From assembly GCA_965220485.1 (NCBI GenBank), contig OZ244832.1:1922001-1986000 (forward strand): 64,000 nucleotides of DNA, given 5' to 3'. This document shows, piece by piece, positions 42,470-51,318 of this stretch. The stretch comes from Aldehydirespirator sp965220485 (GTDB lineage: Bacteria; Actinomycetota; Acidimicrobiia; Acidimicrobiales; Aldehydirespiratoraceae). Below the pieces are notes generated by a model. That model was not told where the DNA came from. It was given only the letters and a program-made list of their open reading frames with translations, and made no database searches. How positions within the stretch are numbered: the stretch's first letter is position 1; the number at the start of each line of letters is the position of its first letter. The position numbers and the translations under genes are program-made.

Positions 42470-43198
42470 TCAGATGTTGAGGAGCGGGCCGAGTTCCCGG
42501 AGGCGGGCGCGTCGTATGCGGTAGTCGGGCACAGCCTGAGCGACCACAGCCCTGTACTCGGGCGTGTGGCCGCGGACGCGCAGGTGCGCGAGTTCGTGGG
42601 CGATCACGTAGTCGAGGAGGGCGGGCGGGGCCATGACGGCGCGCCAGTTGAAGCGCAACGTGCCGTCTGGAGCGCAACTAGCCCAGCGACGGCGCTGGTC
42701 GCGGATGAGGACCGCCTTCGGCCGCACACCGACAAGGCTCGCGATGCGCTTCACTCGTGGCGGGAGCTTCAGCGCGGCGCGGTCGCGGTACCACACTTCG
42801 AATGCGGCCCGCACCTTCTTGAGCCGTTCCTCACCTTGAAGAGAGCGGGGGATGTCAACGTCGAACTCCCAGTGGTGGAACCTGACCTCGACCCTGGCGT
42901 CGTCGGTGGGGTGCACGGTGAGGCGCACCGATCGGCCAAGGTAGGGAAGGGACTCGCCGCTGACGAACCGGCGAGGCGGTGCGCACGCCGTGGTTGCGCC
43001 GTCGTGCCGGATGATCCAACCGGCGCAGCGGCGCACGGTTTCCTCAACCTGCTCCGCAGGCGTGTCGACAGGCGCCGCCACCCTGACGGCACCGGGAGTA
43101 TCGACGGTCACCTCGATCGTCTTGCGTCGCCTCGGGCTGCGGACAACCTGGTACTTGATCCGGGCGTCGCCGAAGACGATCTCCCCGCGCTCTGTCAC
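42470..43198 (-). CDS. YgjP/DUF45-type metallopeptidase-like protein
   Basis: The 242-residue protein belongs to the WLM/SprT-like group with zinc motif DYVIAHELAHLRVRGHTPEY (HELAH...H) and the preceding RRRWASCAPDGTLRFNWRAV. Homologs are commonly coded beside type I restriction genes; their role there is not settled (YgjP of E. coli has been assigned UTP pyrophosphatase activity). The start overlaps the hsdR stop by 4 bp (43195-43198), so it is the last gene of the restriction operon. Confidence 0.88.
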   Translation of the reverse strand: MTERGEIVFGDARIKYQVVRSPRRRKTIEVTVDTPGAVRVAAPVDTPAEQVEETVRRCAGWIIRHDGATTACAPPRRFVSGESLPYLGRSVRLTVHPTDDARVEVRFHHWEFDVDIPRSLQGEERLKKVRAAFEVWYRDRAALKLPPRVKRIASLVGVRPKAVLIRDQRRRWASCAPDGTLRFNWRAVMAPPALLDYVIAHELAHLRVRGHTPEYRAVVAQAVPDYRIRRARLRELGPLLNI

Positions 43199-46100
43199 GC
43201 GAGCCTCTTGCGGGCCATCTCCACGACCTGGCGGGCCAGCTCGTCGACTTCGCCCTCCCGGTAGCGGCCGGCGCCGCGCAGGCGACGCTTGATGTCGCGC
43301 CGCACCTCGCGTTGGCTCTCGAGGTTCTCGTGCCAGTCGATCAAGGACTGAAGCCTTTGAACAATCACCTCGATGTCGAGGGCCATGTCCCTTACCTTGG
43401 CATCGATCTCGGCTTCGTGTGACTGGGGGGTCGTGTGTTCCGCCGTCTCGTGCAAGCCTTCGGGGAGAGCGTCTGTCCCGGGGTCCTTGCGAGCTAGCAA
43501 CTCGTAGACCGCGTACGACATGGGCGTGAGTCCCTGGTCCGCAGCGAGTGCCTCCTGCTGAGTGATCTGCTTGCGCAGCGCGGCCATGCGCTTGCAGCCC
43601 TCGGCGGCGTCGATCACCTTGGCCCGCAGCTCCCCGATGATGCGGGCGAGCGCCTCAGAGAGCCGCTCGTAGAGGACGGGGTTCTCTGCGACCCGTTCGT
43701 TGATCTGGGCCCGCAGCGCGTGTTCCATCAGCGAGGCTCGGGCCTCGTCGTGGGGCAGGCTCTCGATCTTCTGTTCGAAGTCACGGTCGAGGATGGATAC
43801 GGGTGCCATCAGTTCCCGGACGCTGGCGTCGATGCGCGAGTCGAGCAGTTGCTTGACCTTCGCTCCGACAGCAGCCCAGTCGATGTCGGCCCGCTCCCTC
43901 AGGAACTGGGCACGCGTGTAGGACCTGATGACAGTGAGCCGGCGCAGGCGGTCGAGGTAGCCGAGCGCCGCAGGGTCGGGCAGGTAGCGGTCCATCAGTC
44001 TCGAGAAGTCGCTGTAGTCGCGGTCGAACCGTTCGTAGGCGTCGGCCTTGTAGTCGCCCTCGGTGGCCGCGTCCGCGGCAAATCGGCGCACACATGACCA
44101 CGGGTCGTCGAGGTCGAGGCCGCGGAAGTGGGCTTCGGCGCTGTCGGCGGCAGCCTGAATCACGGGACCCGGATCCTCCAGCTCGGTGAGCGCCTGCTGG
44201 AGGTCGCCGCGGTCGAACACGGCGAGCGCACTCTCAAGCTCCCGTGAGACGCCGTGGTAGTCGACCACTAGTCCGTGGTGCTTCTCCGTCGTCGCACCGT
44301 CTCGGGTGTGCGAGAAGCGGCGGTTCACGCGGGCGATGGCTTGCAGCAGCGTGTGCTCCCGGATGGACCGATCGAGGTAGAGGACCTGCTCGACAGGCGC
44401 GTCGAAGCCCGTGATGAGCTTGTCGACCACCACCAGCACCTGCGGCTCGCCGTCGGGGTCGATGAAGTCCTCGACGATCCTGTCCTGGTCGAGTTCCCTG
44501 GCTCGGGCGAACTCGGGGCCGTCGTTGTGGGAGGTTGTGATGATCGGGTAGGCGGACAGGCCGAAGTCGTTCAGGTGCTGCGCATAGCTCAGCGCGGCGG
44601 CGCGGCTCGCTGCCACGACTTGGGCCTTGAAGCCGTTCGGCTGAGCCTTGTTACGGAAGTGCTCGGAGATGTCGAGCGCGATCTGCTCGATGCGCTTGGC
44701 CGCCTCCGCGATGCGTTCCTTGCTTGCGTAGCGTCGCCGGATCTCGGCGCGCGTCGCTTCGGGCTCGTCGCCGAAGAGCGCTTCGAACAGCCGGTCGAGC
44801 GTCTGCGGGCCTTCGACGTGCAGATCGGGAAGGCGGGCCTCGTAGTGGATGGGGACCGTGACGCGATCCTCGACGGACTGCGGGATGGTGTAGGAGTCGA
44901 TCAGGTCGCCGAACACTCCCAGTGTTGTCCGCCGGAAGCCCTTGTCGATGGGGGTGCCGGTGAAGCCGACGAAGGTCGCCTGCGGCATGGCCGCTCGCAT
45001 TCTCGCCGCGAGGCTTCCGTACTGCGTGCGGTGGGCCTCGTCGACCATCACGATCACGTTGTCGGCGTCGTTGAGGCAGGCGCGTGGGCCGGCGGGCTGG
45101 TACAGCACATCCTCGAACTTCTGGATGGTGGTCATGATCGTGCGGCCGTTGTTGGTCTGCAGCAGTTCGCGGAGGCGCCGGGTGGTCTTGGCCCGCTCGG
45201 GCTCGTCGACGGCAGACTGCTGGAAGGTCCTAGTGATCTGCCGGTCGAGCAGGGTGCGGTCGGTGACAGCGACGATGGTGGGGTTGCGCAGGGCGGGCGT
45301 GCGCCGCAGCTTCGTAGCGAGCCACAGCATCGTCAGCGACTTGCCGGAGCCCTGCGTATGCCAGACGACCCCGCCGCGCTCGGCCGGCGAGCGGCCCCGC
45401 ACGATGCGCTCGAGGGCGCGGGTCACGGCGCGGTACTGCTGGTAGCGAGGCAGCTTCTTGGTGAGCCGTCCCTGCTCGTGCTCGTAGACCACGAAGTCAC
45501 GCAGGATGTCGAGCAGGACCGCGGGATTGAGCAGGCCGGCGATGAGCCGCGCCTGACCCTCGGGAGGCGTGCCGAGGCGGTGTTCGAAGTTGCTCTCGGT
45601 GAACGGCTCGATCGACTTCCAGCCGGTGTAGGCGTTCAGAGGCGCGCCCACGGCCCCGAAGTGGGCGTCGGCGCCGCAGTGGGCGACGCATAGAAGATTG
45701 GTGTCAAAGAGCTCGGGGGCACCTGCCCCGTGCCACTCCGGACCGGCCTCCTGGTAGCGGTGCAGTTGCTTGACGGCCTGCTGCTTCCAGATCTCCAGCA
45801 GTGTGGGCGACTTCGCCTCCATGACGACGAGGGGGATGCCGTTCACGAACAGCACGAGGTCGGGCTTGACGACGCGCTCGTCGTTCTCGCTGGCGCGCCG
45901 CGCGCCGCGCTCGATGCCGCGGCGCACCCGGAACTGCGTGGTCACCATGTACTCGTTGAGTCCCACCCTCGGTTCGGGATGCTCGAAGTCGAAGAAGCGC
46001 ACGGTGGGCGTTTCCTGGCGGCCACCCTGGTCGACGGTGAGGGGCATACCGTGCGAGAGGTACTCGTGGACAGCCTGGTTGCGGGCCAGGCCGGTGGCAT

Positions 46101-46269
46101 CAATGTGTTGCAGATTGAAGATGACCCGCTGCGCCTGATCGTCGGTCATCCAAGGATTGAGACGCTTGAGAGCCGCTGTGAGCCGACCGGCCAGCAGTAC
46201 ATCCCGCTCGTCGTCGCGCTCGTGCGCCAGCGTCTCCCGCGGCACAAACGACCAGCCGAGATGCTCCAA
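43195..46269 (-). CDS. hsdR: Type I restriction enzyme, R subunit
   Basis: Motor and nuclease subunit of an EcoR124-like type I system. The N-terminal nuclease domain has VKPDLVLFVNGIPLVVMEAK (the D...E-x-K site, about residue 150). The helicase has Walker A VVWHTQGSGKSLTMLW (about 305), VIVMVDEAHRTQYG (DEAH, about 410), FVGFTGTPID and QAIARVNRRF (motif VI). The C-terminal helical part binds the methylase. 1024 residues, full length. It lies at the promoter-distal end of the island, after MntA-HepT. Confidence 0.96.
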   Translation of the reverse strand: MEHLGWSFVPRETLAHERDDERDVLLAGRLTAALKRLNPWMTDDQAQRVIFNLQHIDATGLARNQAVHEYLSHGMPLTVDQGGRQETPTVRFFDFEHPEPRVGLNEYMVTTQFRVRRGIERGARRASENDERVVKPDLVLFVNGIPLVVMEAKSPTLLEIWKQQAVKQLHRYQEAGPEWHGAGAPELFDTNLLCVAHCGADAHFGAVGAPLNAYTGWKSIEPFTESNFEHRLGTPPEGQARLIAGLLNPAVLLDILRDFVVYEHEQGRLTKKLPRYQQYRAVTRALERIVRGRSPAERGGVVWHTQGSGKSLTMLWLATKLRRTPALRNPTIVAVTDRTLLDRQITRTFQQSAVDEPERAKTTRRLRELLQTNNGRTIMTTIQKFEDVLYQPAGPRACLNDADNVIVMVDEAHRTQYGSLAARMRAAMPQATFVGFTGTPIDKGFRRTTLGVFGDLIDSYTIPQSVEDRVTVPIHYEARLPDLHVEGPQTLDRLFEALFGDEPEATRAEIRRRYASKERIAEAAKRIEQIALDISEHFRNKAQPNGFKAQVVAASRAAALSYAQHLNDFGLSAYPIITTSHNDGPEFARARELDQDRIVEDFIDPDGEPQVLVVVDKLITGFDAPVEQVLYLDRSIREHTLLQAIARVNRRFSHTRDGATTEKHHGLVVDYHGVSRELESALAVFDRGDLQQALTELEDPGPVIQAAADSAEAHFRGLDLDDPWSCVRRFAADAATEGDYKADAYERFDRDYSDFSRLMDRYLPDPAALGYLDRLRRLTVIRSYTRAQFLRERADIDWAAVGAKVKQLLDSRIDASVRELMAPVSILDRDFEQKIESLPHDEARASLMEHALRAQINERVAENPVLYERLSEALARIIGELRAKVIDAAEGCKRMAALRKQITQQEALAADQGLTPMSYAVYELLARKDPGTDALPEGLHETAEHTTPQSHEAEIDAKVRDMALDIEVIVQRLQSLIDWHENLESQREVRRDIKRRLRGAGRYREGEVDELARQVVEMARKRLA

Positions 46270-46325
46270 CAGCTCCCGGGCCGGATTCTCGGCGAGTTCA
46301 AGTTCGTTGTGCTTGGTGACGGAGG

Positions 46326-46688
46326 TTATGGCTGACCCTCCTCCAAGAGCCGCTTCGCCTTCACAAGCAAGTCGGGTAGGTCGGTCTGAATGATGTCCCA
46401 GATCACATCGTCATCGAGGCCCGAGTAGCCGTGTGCCAGTCGATTTCGAGTGGCGACTACCTGTCGCCATTTGATCTGAGGGTTCGCCTCGCGTACATCA
46501 TCAGGGATGCGCGTAGCGGCCTCCCCGATGAGTTCCAGGTTGCGGAGAGTTGCGTCGTAAGTGCGCCCGTCGCCTATGAAGGCATCTTGGTCGAACCCCG
46601 CTGTGTAGGCGACAGCACGCTCCGCGAAGTCGATGATGTCCTGAAGGTAGAGTCGCCAGTGGCGCGTGCCTTCACCTCGTTCAGACAT
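46326..46688 (-). CDS. hepT: HepT-like HEPN ribonuclease toxin (DUF86)
   Basis: The 120-residue HEPN protein carries the catalytic R-x4-H motif in RNRLAHGYSGLDDDVIWDII near residue 80 and LRNLELIGEAATRIPDDVRE, the DUF86 signature. HepT enzymes cut RNA and are silenced by AMPylation on the tyrosine following the motif by MntA; that tyrosine (HGY) is present. The start overlaps the mntA end by 8 bp. Confidence 0.9.
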   Translation of the reverse strand: MSERGEGTRHWRLYLQDIIDFAERAVAYTAGFDQDAFIGDGRTYDATLRNLELIGEAATRIPDDVREANPQIKWRQVVATRNRLAHGYSGLDDDVIWDIIQTDLPDLLVKAKRLLEEGQP

Positions 46689-46980
46689 CTATTGCCTCGC
46701 GCTCCACATACGGACGGATTTCAGCGCGAAGAGCCTCGTCGGTTACGAGGTCCACACGACGACCCAGCAGGTCCTCGATGTAGAACTGAACACCAAAGTA
46801 GGCCTGAGATGTTGCCGGCCCATCAAACCGAACTAGAAGGTCGAGATCGCTTGTGGCGCTCGCCTCATCCCGCGCGAACGACCCGAACAAGGTCAGACTC
46901 ATCACCCCAAACCGTTCAGCTAGAGCTTCCTTATGCGTTCGAAGCGCATCCAAGACATCCGTACGATCGAGTTGCTTCAT
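46681..46980 (-). CDS. mntA: MntA-like minimal nucleotidyltransferase antitoxin
   Basis: The 99-residue nucleotidyltransferase has the signature LFGSFARDEASATSDLDLLV (GSFARxEAxxxSDLDLL), with all catalytic aspartates, followed by RRVDLVTDEALRAEIRPYVE. MntA AMPylates HepT to neutralise it. It is encoded just upstream of hepT in the same orientation, forming a complete module inside the restriction operon. Confidence 0.92.
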   Translation of the reverse strand: MKQLDRTDVLDALRTHKEALAERFGVMSLTLFGSFARDEASATSDLDLLVRFDGPATSQAYFGVQFYIEDLLGRRVDLVTDEALRAEIRPYVEREAIDV

Positions 46981-47026
46981 GAGGAAACCCGTAGCACTTT
47001 GAAACGTCGCTGCCGAGCCATGTAAG

Positions 47027-48088
47027 TCACCGCGCTAGACCTTCTGCCGCTAGCCGGTATCTGTCATGACTCCGAATATTCGATAGCATCGATTGGTCTA
47101 TCCCGCATTCTTGCAATAGGTTGATCACAGTTAAGATATAGATTGATTCCGATAATTCGTACATTCTCAAGACGTTCATGTCTTCATTCAATCCGCGATG
47201 CACTACATTCAATACCCTTACATCTTGCACTTCCTTAGCCCAGCGCTTTGAACAACCCACCAAGTCTGATCCGATTGTTCCAGCATATTCTACAGCACGA
47301 CATAGCGCAGCCTTCAGTTTGACATGTTGCTTCTGTTCCCGGATTCGTTCTAGTGCTTCGAGAGCAATAACGACGTTCATGAAGCGGTTCTCGATGTGAA
47401 TACTGGGAAGATACTGGTGTCCAAGCAACGTACCTACCACTGGATTGAACTTTCGGGTTACGCGCAACCACTTCGCCACCCCATCCAATCCCCCGATGTG
47501 ATCAAAGGTGAACAGCATCGTCACAGGATGCGGGTTGCGTTCCTTCTGGACAATTTGACCACCCCGAAGCCGCTCATGCAACTCTATGGGGTCGGGCATG
47601 ATTCGTCCGTCGGTCATCTCGCGCTCAACATCCGTATGCGTTAGAGAGACGTGTGTGATAGCCGCCGGCGAGTCAAGCCCAATCGTCACAAGGTCTTGGA
47701 GCGCTGCACAGGGGGCGATAGCCTCCTCCAAACGGACGAGAGCGTGGAACTCTATCGTGATCGCAGCGAATTGTCTGATAGTTGGATCAAAAGGATCAGG
47801 AGTAAGTTGATAGGGGAACTGGAGTTCAAGTGTGTCCTGATCCATCGTGGTCTCCACCGTCTTCAGGGGTTCAAAGTCAAACACGACTCTGCGAAGTGAG
47901 CGTCCGTCTTCCGATGAGTCCAATTGAATGGCCGTGCCCGTCCTGCCTGCCCACCGCTCAAGATGGCGCAGTCTACGCTGTCCAGCACAGAGATGATGGC
48001 TCGCTGGCCAGACAGGGATGGCAGGCGCAACTGGAACTGGAGTAGGTCGGTCCGATTGATCTTCGGGATTCCGGTCCGATCGGAGCAT
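47027..48088 (-). pseudogene. ApeA-like HEPN protein lacking its N-terminus, fused out of frame to hsdS
   Basis: From about 47940 down the frame gives AIQLDSSEDGRSLRRVVFDF, a middle domain (AALQDLVTIGLDSPAAITHV) like the ApeA N-terminal region, and a HEPN-like C-terminus with RVLNVVHRGLNEDMNVLRMY (R-x5-H). Upstream of about 47940 the frame overlaps hsdS and is low-complexity, so the first 80-100 residues of the ApeA-like protein are missing. The gene is AT-richer than its neighbours, pointing to separate acquisition. ApeA proteins act in anti-phage defence; this copy is probably non-functional. Confidence 0.55.
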
Positions 48089-49125
48089 GTCCGTGCGTAG
48101 TCGGTGAAAGACGGTGATACTAGGACGAGGGCGGGATAGCCCCGCGTTAGCCCTCTGCGAGGTCGAATTGGATACATGTCAGCACTGCAAAGTCCGCGGT
48201 CCTTGGGCAGGTATACCTTCATGAGGTACGGCCGGATCTTCGAATAGATGACGTACTGCTCATCGAACTCGTACTTGCCGCTGATTGCTCCCGCGTCAGA
48301 GACTCTGCGCCTCAAGATCAGGCGACCCGTACCAGGCTCGATGTCATCCGGCGCAACGAATTGCAGATGCTGAAGTCCTGGCTCGCGAGGGTCGACCTGA
48401 CCCGACCGCACGTCACACACATCGCCCAGGCGTACGGCCTTCCATGAGGCGGGGATGGTGCCGAGGCCGGGCACCTGCTTCCATTCTGAGTGTTGGCCGG
48501 GGAGACCTCGGGTCAGGAGTTCGTAGAGGAGGGCGTCACGGAGGCGTTCGGTAGCAGCTATGGCTTCGTCCGTACGCTCGATTGCCTCGTCGATGGAGTC
48601 CAGCACCGCGGCAATCGCACGCTGCTCGGACAAGGGCGAAAGGAGAATGGGGAGCGTCCGCACGCCGTTGCGGGATACTTCGCGTAATGTGCTTCCGGCT
48701 CCTCGCCGCTCCAGCTCGCGCCTCTTCGAAGAGATGCAGTAGTACAGCCAAAGACTGTCAGTTCCATTCTTCCCAACGAGACTCTGAAATCCCTGATTGG
48801 TCGTGACTGGGAGCGCAGTGATCGCAGTGAGGCCAATAGTCGCTCTCGTCGTGAGAAGAATTGATCCGACGGGCAGAACGTGCAATCCTGCGGATTCCAG
48901 CCCATTTCTTGTGATGGATTCGCGCGAGTGATGCAGGTATCGGCCAGCCAGTTCAGTCAACTCAGACGGCACGACCCATGGTATGTCACCACCCCAGAAC
49001 TCCGGCCGGGTTCTGGACGGTGTGCTCCCTCCGATCACATTCGCCGCATCGCCGAGTCGGGCGATGCGCCAGCCGCTGGGGACATGGGTGGCGTCTAGTG
49101 CTCCCGTCGTGGCAGCTACGGACAC
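47863..49125 (-). CDS. hsdS: Type I restriction enzyme, specificity subunit
   Basis: Two target-recognition domains define the DNA site: first (about 15-180) with GWRIARLGDAANVIGGSTPS and PLSEQRAIAAVLDSIDEAIE, second (about 215-400) with WKAVRLGDVCDVRSGQVDPR and INRTDLLQFQLRLPSLSGQR. Each ends in a conserved-region helix, but the second helix breaks off after SVLDSVDCAILSGGQ, replaced by 28 unrelated residues where the gene meets the ApeA remnant. Loss of the distal spacer helix may weaken assembly with HsdM. 420 residues. Confidence 0.85.
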   Translation of the reverse strand: MSVAATTGALDATHVPSGWRIARLGDAANVIGGSTPSRTRPEFWGGDIPWVVPSELTELAGRYLHHSRESITRNGLESAGLHVLPVGSILLTTRATIGLTAITALPVTTNQGFQSLVGKNGTDSLWLYYCISSKRRELERRGAGSTLREVSRNGVRTLPILLSPLSEQRAIAAVLDSIDEAIERTDEAIAATERLRDALLYELLTRGLPGQHSEWKQVPGLGTIPASWKAVRLGDVCDVRSGQVDPREPGLQHLQFVAPDDIEPGTGRLILRRRVSDAGAISGKYEFDEQYVIYSKIRPYLMKVYLPKDRGLCSADMYPIRPRRGLTRGYPALVLVSPSFTDYARTCSDRTGIPKINRTDLLQFQLRLPSLSGQRAIISVLDSVDCAILSGGQAGRARPFNWTHRKTDAHFAESCLTLNP

Positions 49126-49200
49126 GGTGCTCCTATCTGACTGCCGCTGATGCCTCGGAGTAGGGCGTTGGACGGGCTGGCGGTACGGGAGAACGAACTG

Positions 49201-49578
49201 TCATCGTGCTGGGACCGGGACGGATCGAGGGATACCGCTTGACTGGGCCGGCTCGGGGACTCGGACCTCGATCTCGACGGGCTCGAACCGGGTCGCGAGG
49301 GTGGGCGGCGGATCACCAAAGTCCAGTCCGAGATCCCCGAGGTCGTCGTCGGCGAGCTCCAGGTGGTACGTGACGGCGTCCTCGATGGACATTCTCGACT
49401 CGGGGACCGGCTCCCCGTATTCCAGCATGACCTCTATGTGGCCGGTGAGCGCCTCTTCAATCATCTTGAGCATCTCCTCCCAGGTATCGCCCACGCTTAC
49501 GCATCCCGGCACCTCCGGCACGTAAGCACCCCAGCCGTTGGCGTCCAAGATGAACACGACCGTGTACGTCAGCTTCAT
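49201..49578 (-). CDS. hicB: HicB-type antitoxin
   Basis: The 125-residue protein begins with the HicB fold: YTVVFILDANGWGAYVPEVP, GCVSVGDTWEEMLKMIEEAL, where the G-x-Y-V-P-E-x-P-G-C pattern is diagnostic. The C-terminal 50 residues are acidic and then Pro-rich, with no obvious DNA-binding domain. It lies 24 bp downstream of the hicA gene in the same orientation, toxin first as is usual. Confidence 0.88.
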   Translation of the reverse strand: MKLTYTVVFILDANGWGAYVPEVPGCVSVGDTWEEMLKMIEEALTGHIEVMLEYGEPVPESRMSIEDAVTYHLELADDDLGDLGLDFGDPPPTLATRFEPVEIEVRVPEPAQSSGIPRSVPVPAR

Positions 49579-49602
49579 GGCTCTCTCACCCTCCGTGACC
49601 CT

Positions 49603-49800
49603 TCATCTCAAGCCAGCTTGACGCAGGATACTCATCCACAGCCACTTCTTCAGTTCCTTGCCGGGCGGCCCCGGGATCGTCACCTTCCCAGGCTTCACTG
49701 GATGGTGGAAATGGCGATGACCGCCCTTCGTTCCCACATGGAACCAGCCGTCGCGCTCGACGACGCGGATCGCCTCCCTAGCGGTCGGTGGCATAGCCAA
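49603..49800 (-). CDS. hicA: HicA-type mRNA interferase toxin
   Basis: A 65-residue double-stranded-RNA-binding-fold toxin: REAIRVVERDGWFHVGTKGG, HRHFHHPVKPGKVTIPGPPG and KELKKWLWMSILRQAGL. The catalytic histidine lies in GGHRHF (usually GSHxxF). HicA cuts mRNA. The start overlaps the hsdM stop by 23 bp (ATG 49800 or 49794), so toxin production is coupled to the methylase. Confidence 0.87.
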   Translation of the reverse strand: MAMPPTAREAIRVVERDGWFHVGTKGGHRHFHHPVKPGKVTIPGPPGKELKKWLWMSILRQAGLR

Positions 49801-51316
49801 GCCCTGCTAGCAGCTCGTCCATGCGAGCGGCGGCCTCGTCACGCTTGCGCTCGGCCTCGCGGAGCTGTGCGAGCGCCTCCTCGACGCTCAGGACCTCGAC
49901 CGGCTCGCTGGTATCGACGTAGCGGCTGATATTCAGGTTGTGGTCGTTGTCGGCGATCTCGTCGAGATCGGCCACGTGCGCGAAGCGCTCGACCTCCTCG
50001 TATGAGCGGAACACCTCGACGATGCTCGCGACGTGGGCGGGGTCGAGGAAGTTCTGGGCCTTGCCGGAGCAGAAGTAGTCGGGCTGGGCGGCGTCGATGA
50101 ACAGCACCTTGCCGCGGCGTTCCGTCGGCTTGGCCTTGTTGAGGACGCAGACCGCCACCGGGATACTGGCCCCGTAGAAGAGGTTGGGGGCCAGCCCGAT
50201 CACCGCCTCGAACAGGTCGGCCTCGACCATGCCCCTTCGGATCGTCCCCTCGGCCCCGCCACGGAACAGGATGCCGTGCGGCATCACCACGCCGACCATC
50301 CCTTCGGGGTTCGTGACCGCGAGCATGTGCTGCACGAAGGCGAGGTCGCCCTTAGTCTTGGGCGGAATCGCGCCGTAGCGGTCGAAACGGTGATGCGGGT
50401 CGCTGGGGGCGTAGTCGCGCCCCCAAGCCTTCAGGCTGAACGGCGGATTGGCGATCACACGGTCGTAGGCGAGCAGACGACCCCGCTCATCGCGCAGCTG
50501 CGGGTCGCTGATCACGTCGCCGGCCTCATAGCGGGCCGAGCGCAGGCCGTGCAGCAACAGGTTCAGCTTGCCGATGGCGAGGGTGCCTAGATTGCGCTCC
50601 TGGCCGTGCAGCACGAGGTTGCGGGGATCGCCGCCCTGCTCGGCCACGTACTGGGCGGTGTAGATGAGCATGCCGGCCGATCCCGCCGTCGGGTCGCAGA
50701 TCCGCATGCCCTCGGCCGGTTCGAGCAGCTCGACGATGAGTCGGACCACCGAGCGGGGCGTGTAGAACTCGCCGCCCTTCTTGCCGGCGTCGTCTGCGAA
50801 CTGGCGGATCAGGTACTCGTAGGCGTCGCCGAGAACGTTGACCGCACCATGCTCACCCTCACCGGTGAGGTTGGCGTCACTCAGATCGAGGGTGTCGAAG
50901 TGGCGCAGGAGACTCCCGATGATGCGGTCGCGGCTGCTGGGACCGCCGAGCTTCGACTCGTCGTTCCAGTTCGTGTTGCGCAGCACGCCGTCGAGCCGCG
51001 GCGCGTTCGCCTCCTCGATCTCGGCGCTGGCACGGTTCAGAACCTCGCCGAGGTTCATCGAGTGACGGACGATCTCGCTCCAACGGGCCTCGGGTGGGAC
51101 AAAGAACTCGTGCTCGTCGTGGTCGCTTTCTGCCACCTCACGGTCGAGGCCAACACGGACGGCGCTGTCCACCTCCTCAGCGAAGCGGTCAGAGAGCCGC
51201 TTCAGGAACAGCACCGAGAAGATGAAGTTCTTGTAGTCGCTGGAGTCGATCTGGCCGCGCAGGATGTCGGCGGCACCCCACAGCTTCGACTCCAACTCGG
51301 TGATCGTGAGCGGCAT
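49778..51316 (-). CDS. hsdM: Type I restriction enzyme, DNA methyltransferase subunit
   Basis: Adenine-N6 methyltransferase of the system. The HsdM N-terminal helical domain (LESKLWGAADILRGQIDSSD) is followed by the AdoMet motif CDPTAGSAGMLIYTAQYVAE (about 209) and catalytic NPPFSLKAWG (about 288). The gap between the two matches the gamma-type order of N6-adenine enzymes. 512 residues, full length. The gene is directly preceded (3 bp) by the half-size specificity gene and overlaps hicA at its end. Confidence 0.96.
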   Translation of the reverse strand: MPLTITELESKLWGAADILRGQIDSSDYKNFIFSVLFLKRLSDRFAEEVDSAVRVGLDREVAESDHDEHEFFVPPEARWSEIVRHSMNLGEVLNRASAEIEEANAPRLDGVLRNTNWNDESKLGGPSSRDRIIGSLLRHFDTLDLSDANLTGEGEHGAVNVLGDAYEYLIRQFADDAGKKGGEFYTPRSVVRLIVELLEPAEGMRICDPTAGSAGMLIYTAQYVAEQGGDPRNLVLHGQERNLGTLAIGKLNLLLHGLRSARYEAGDVISDPQLRDERGRLLAYDRVIANPPFSLKAWGRDYAPSDPHHRFDRYGAIPPKTKGDLAFVQHMLAVTNPEGMVGVVMPHGILFRGGAEGTIRRGMVEADLFEAVIGLAPNLFYGASIPVAVCVLNKAKPTERRGKVLFIDAAQPDYFCSGKAQNFLDPAHVASIVEVFRSYEEVERFAHVADLDEIADNDHNLNISRYVDTSEPVEVLSVEEALAQLREAERKRDEAAARMDELLAGLGYATDR

Positions 51317-51318
51317 GG

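Noticed and set aside
44275..45693. 472-aa plus-strand frame opposite hsdR
   Set aside because: Antisense of a well-supported gene; Val/Gly/Asp-rich composition expected from complementary codons.
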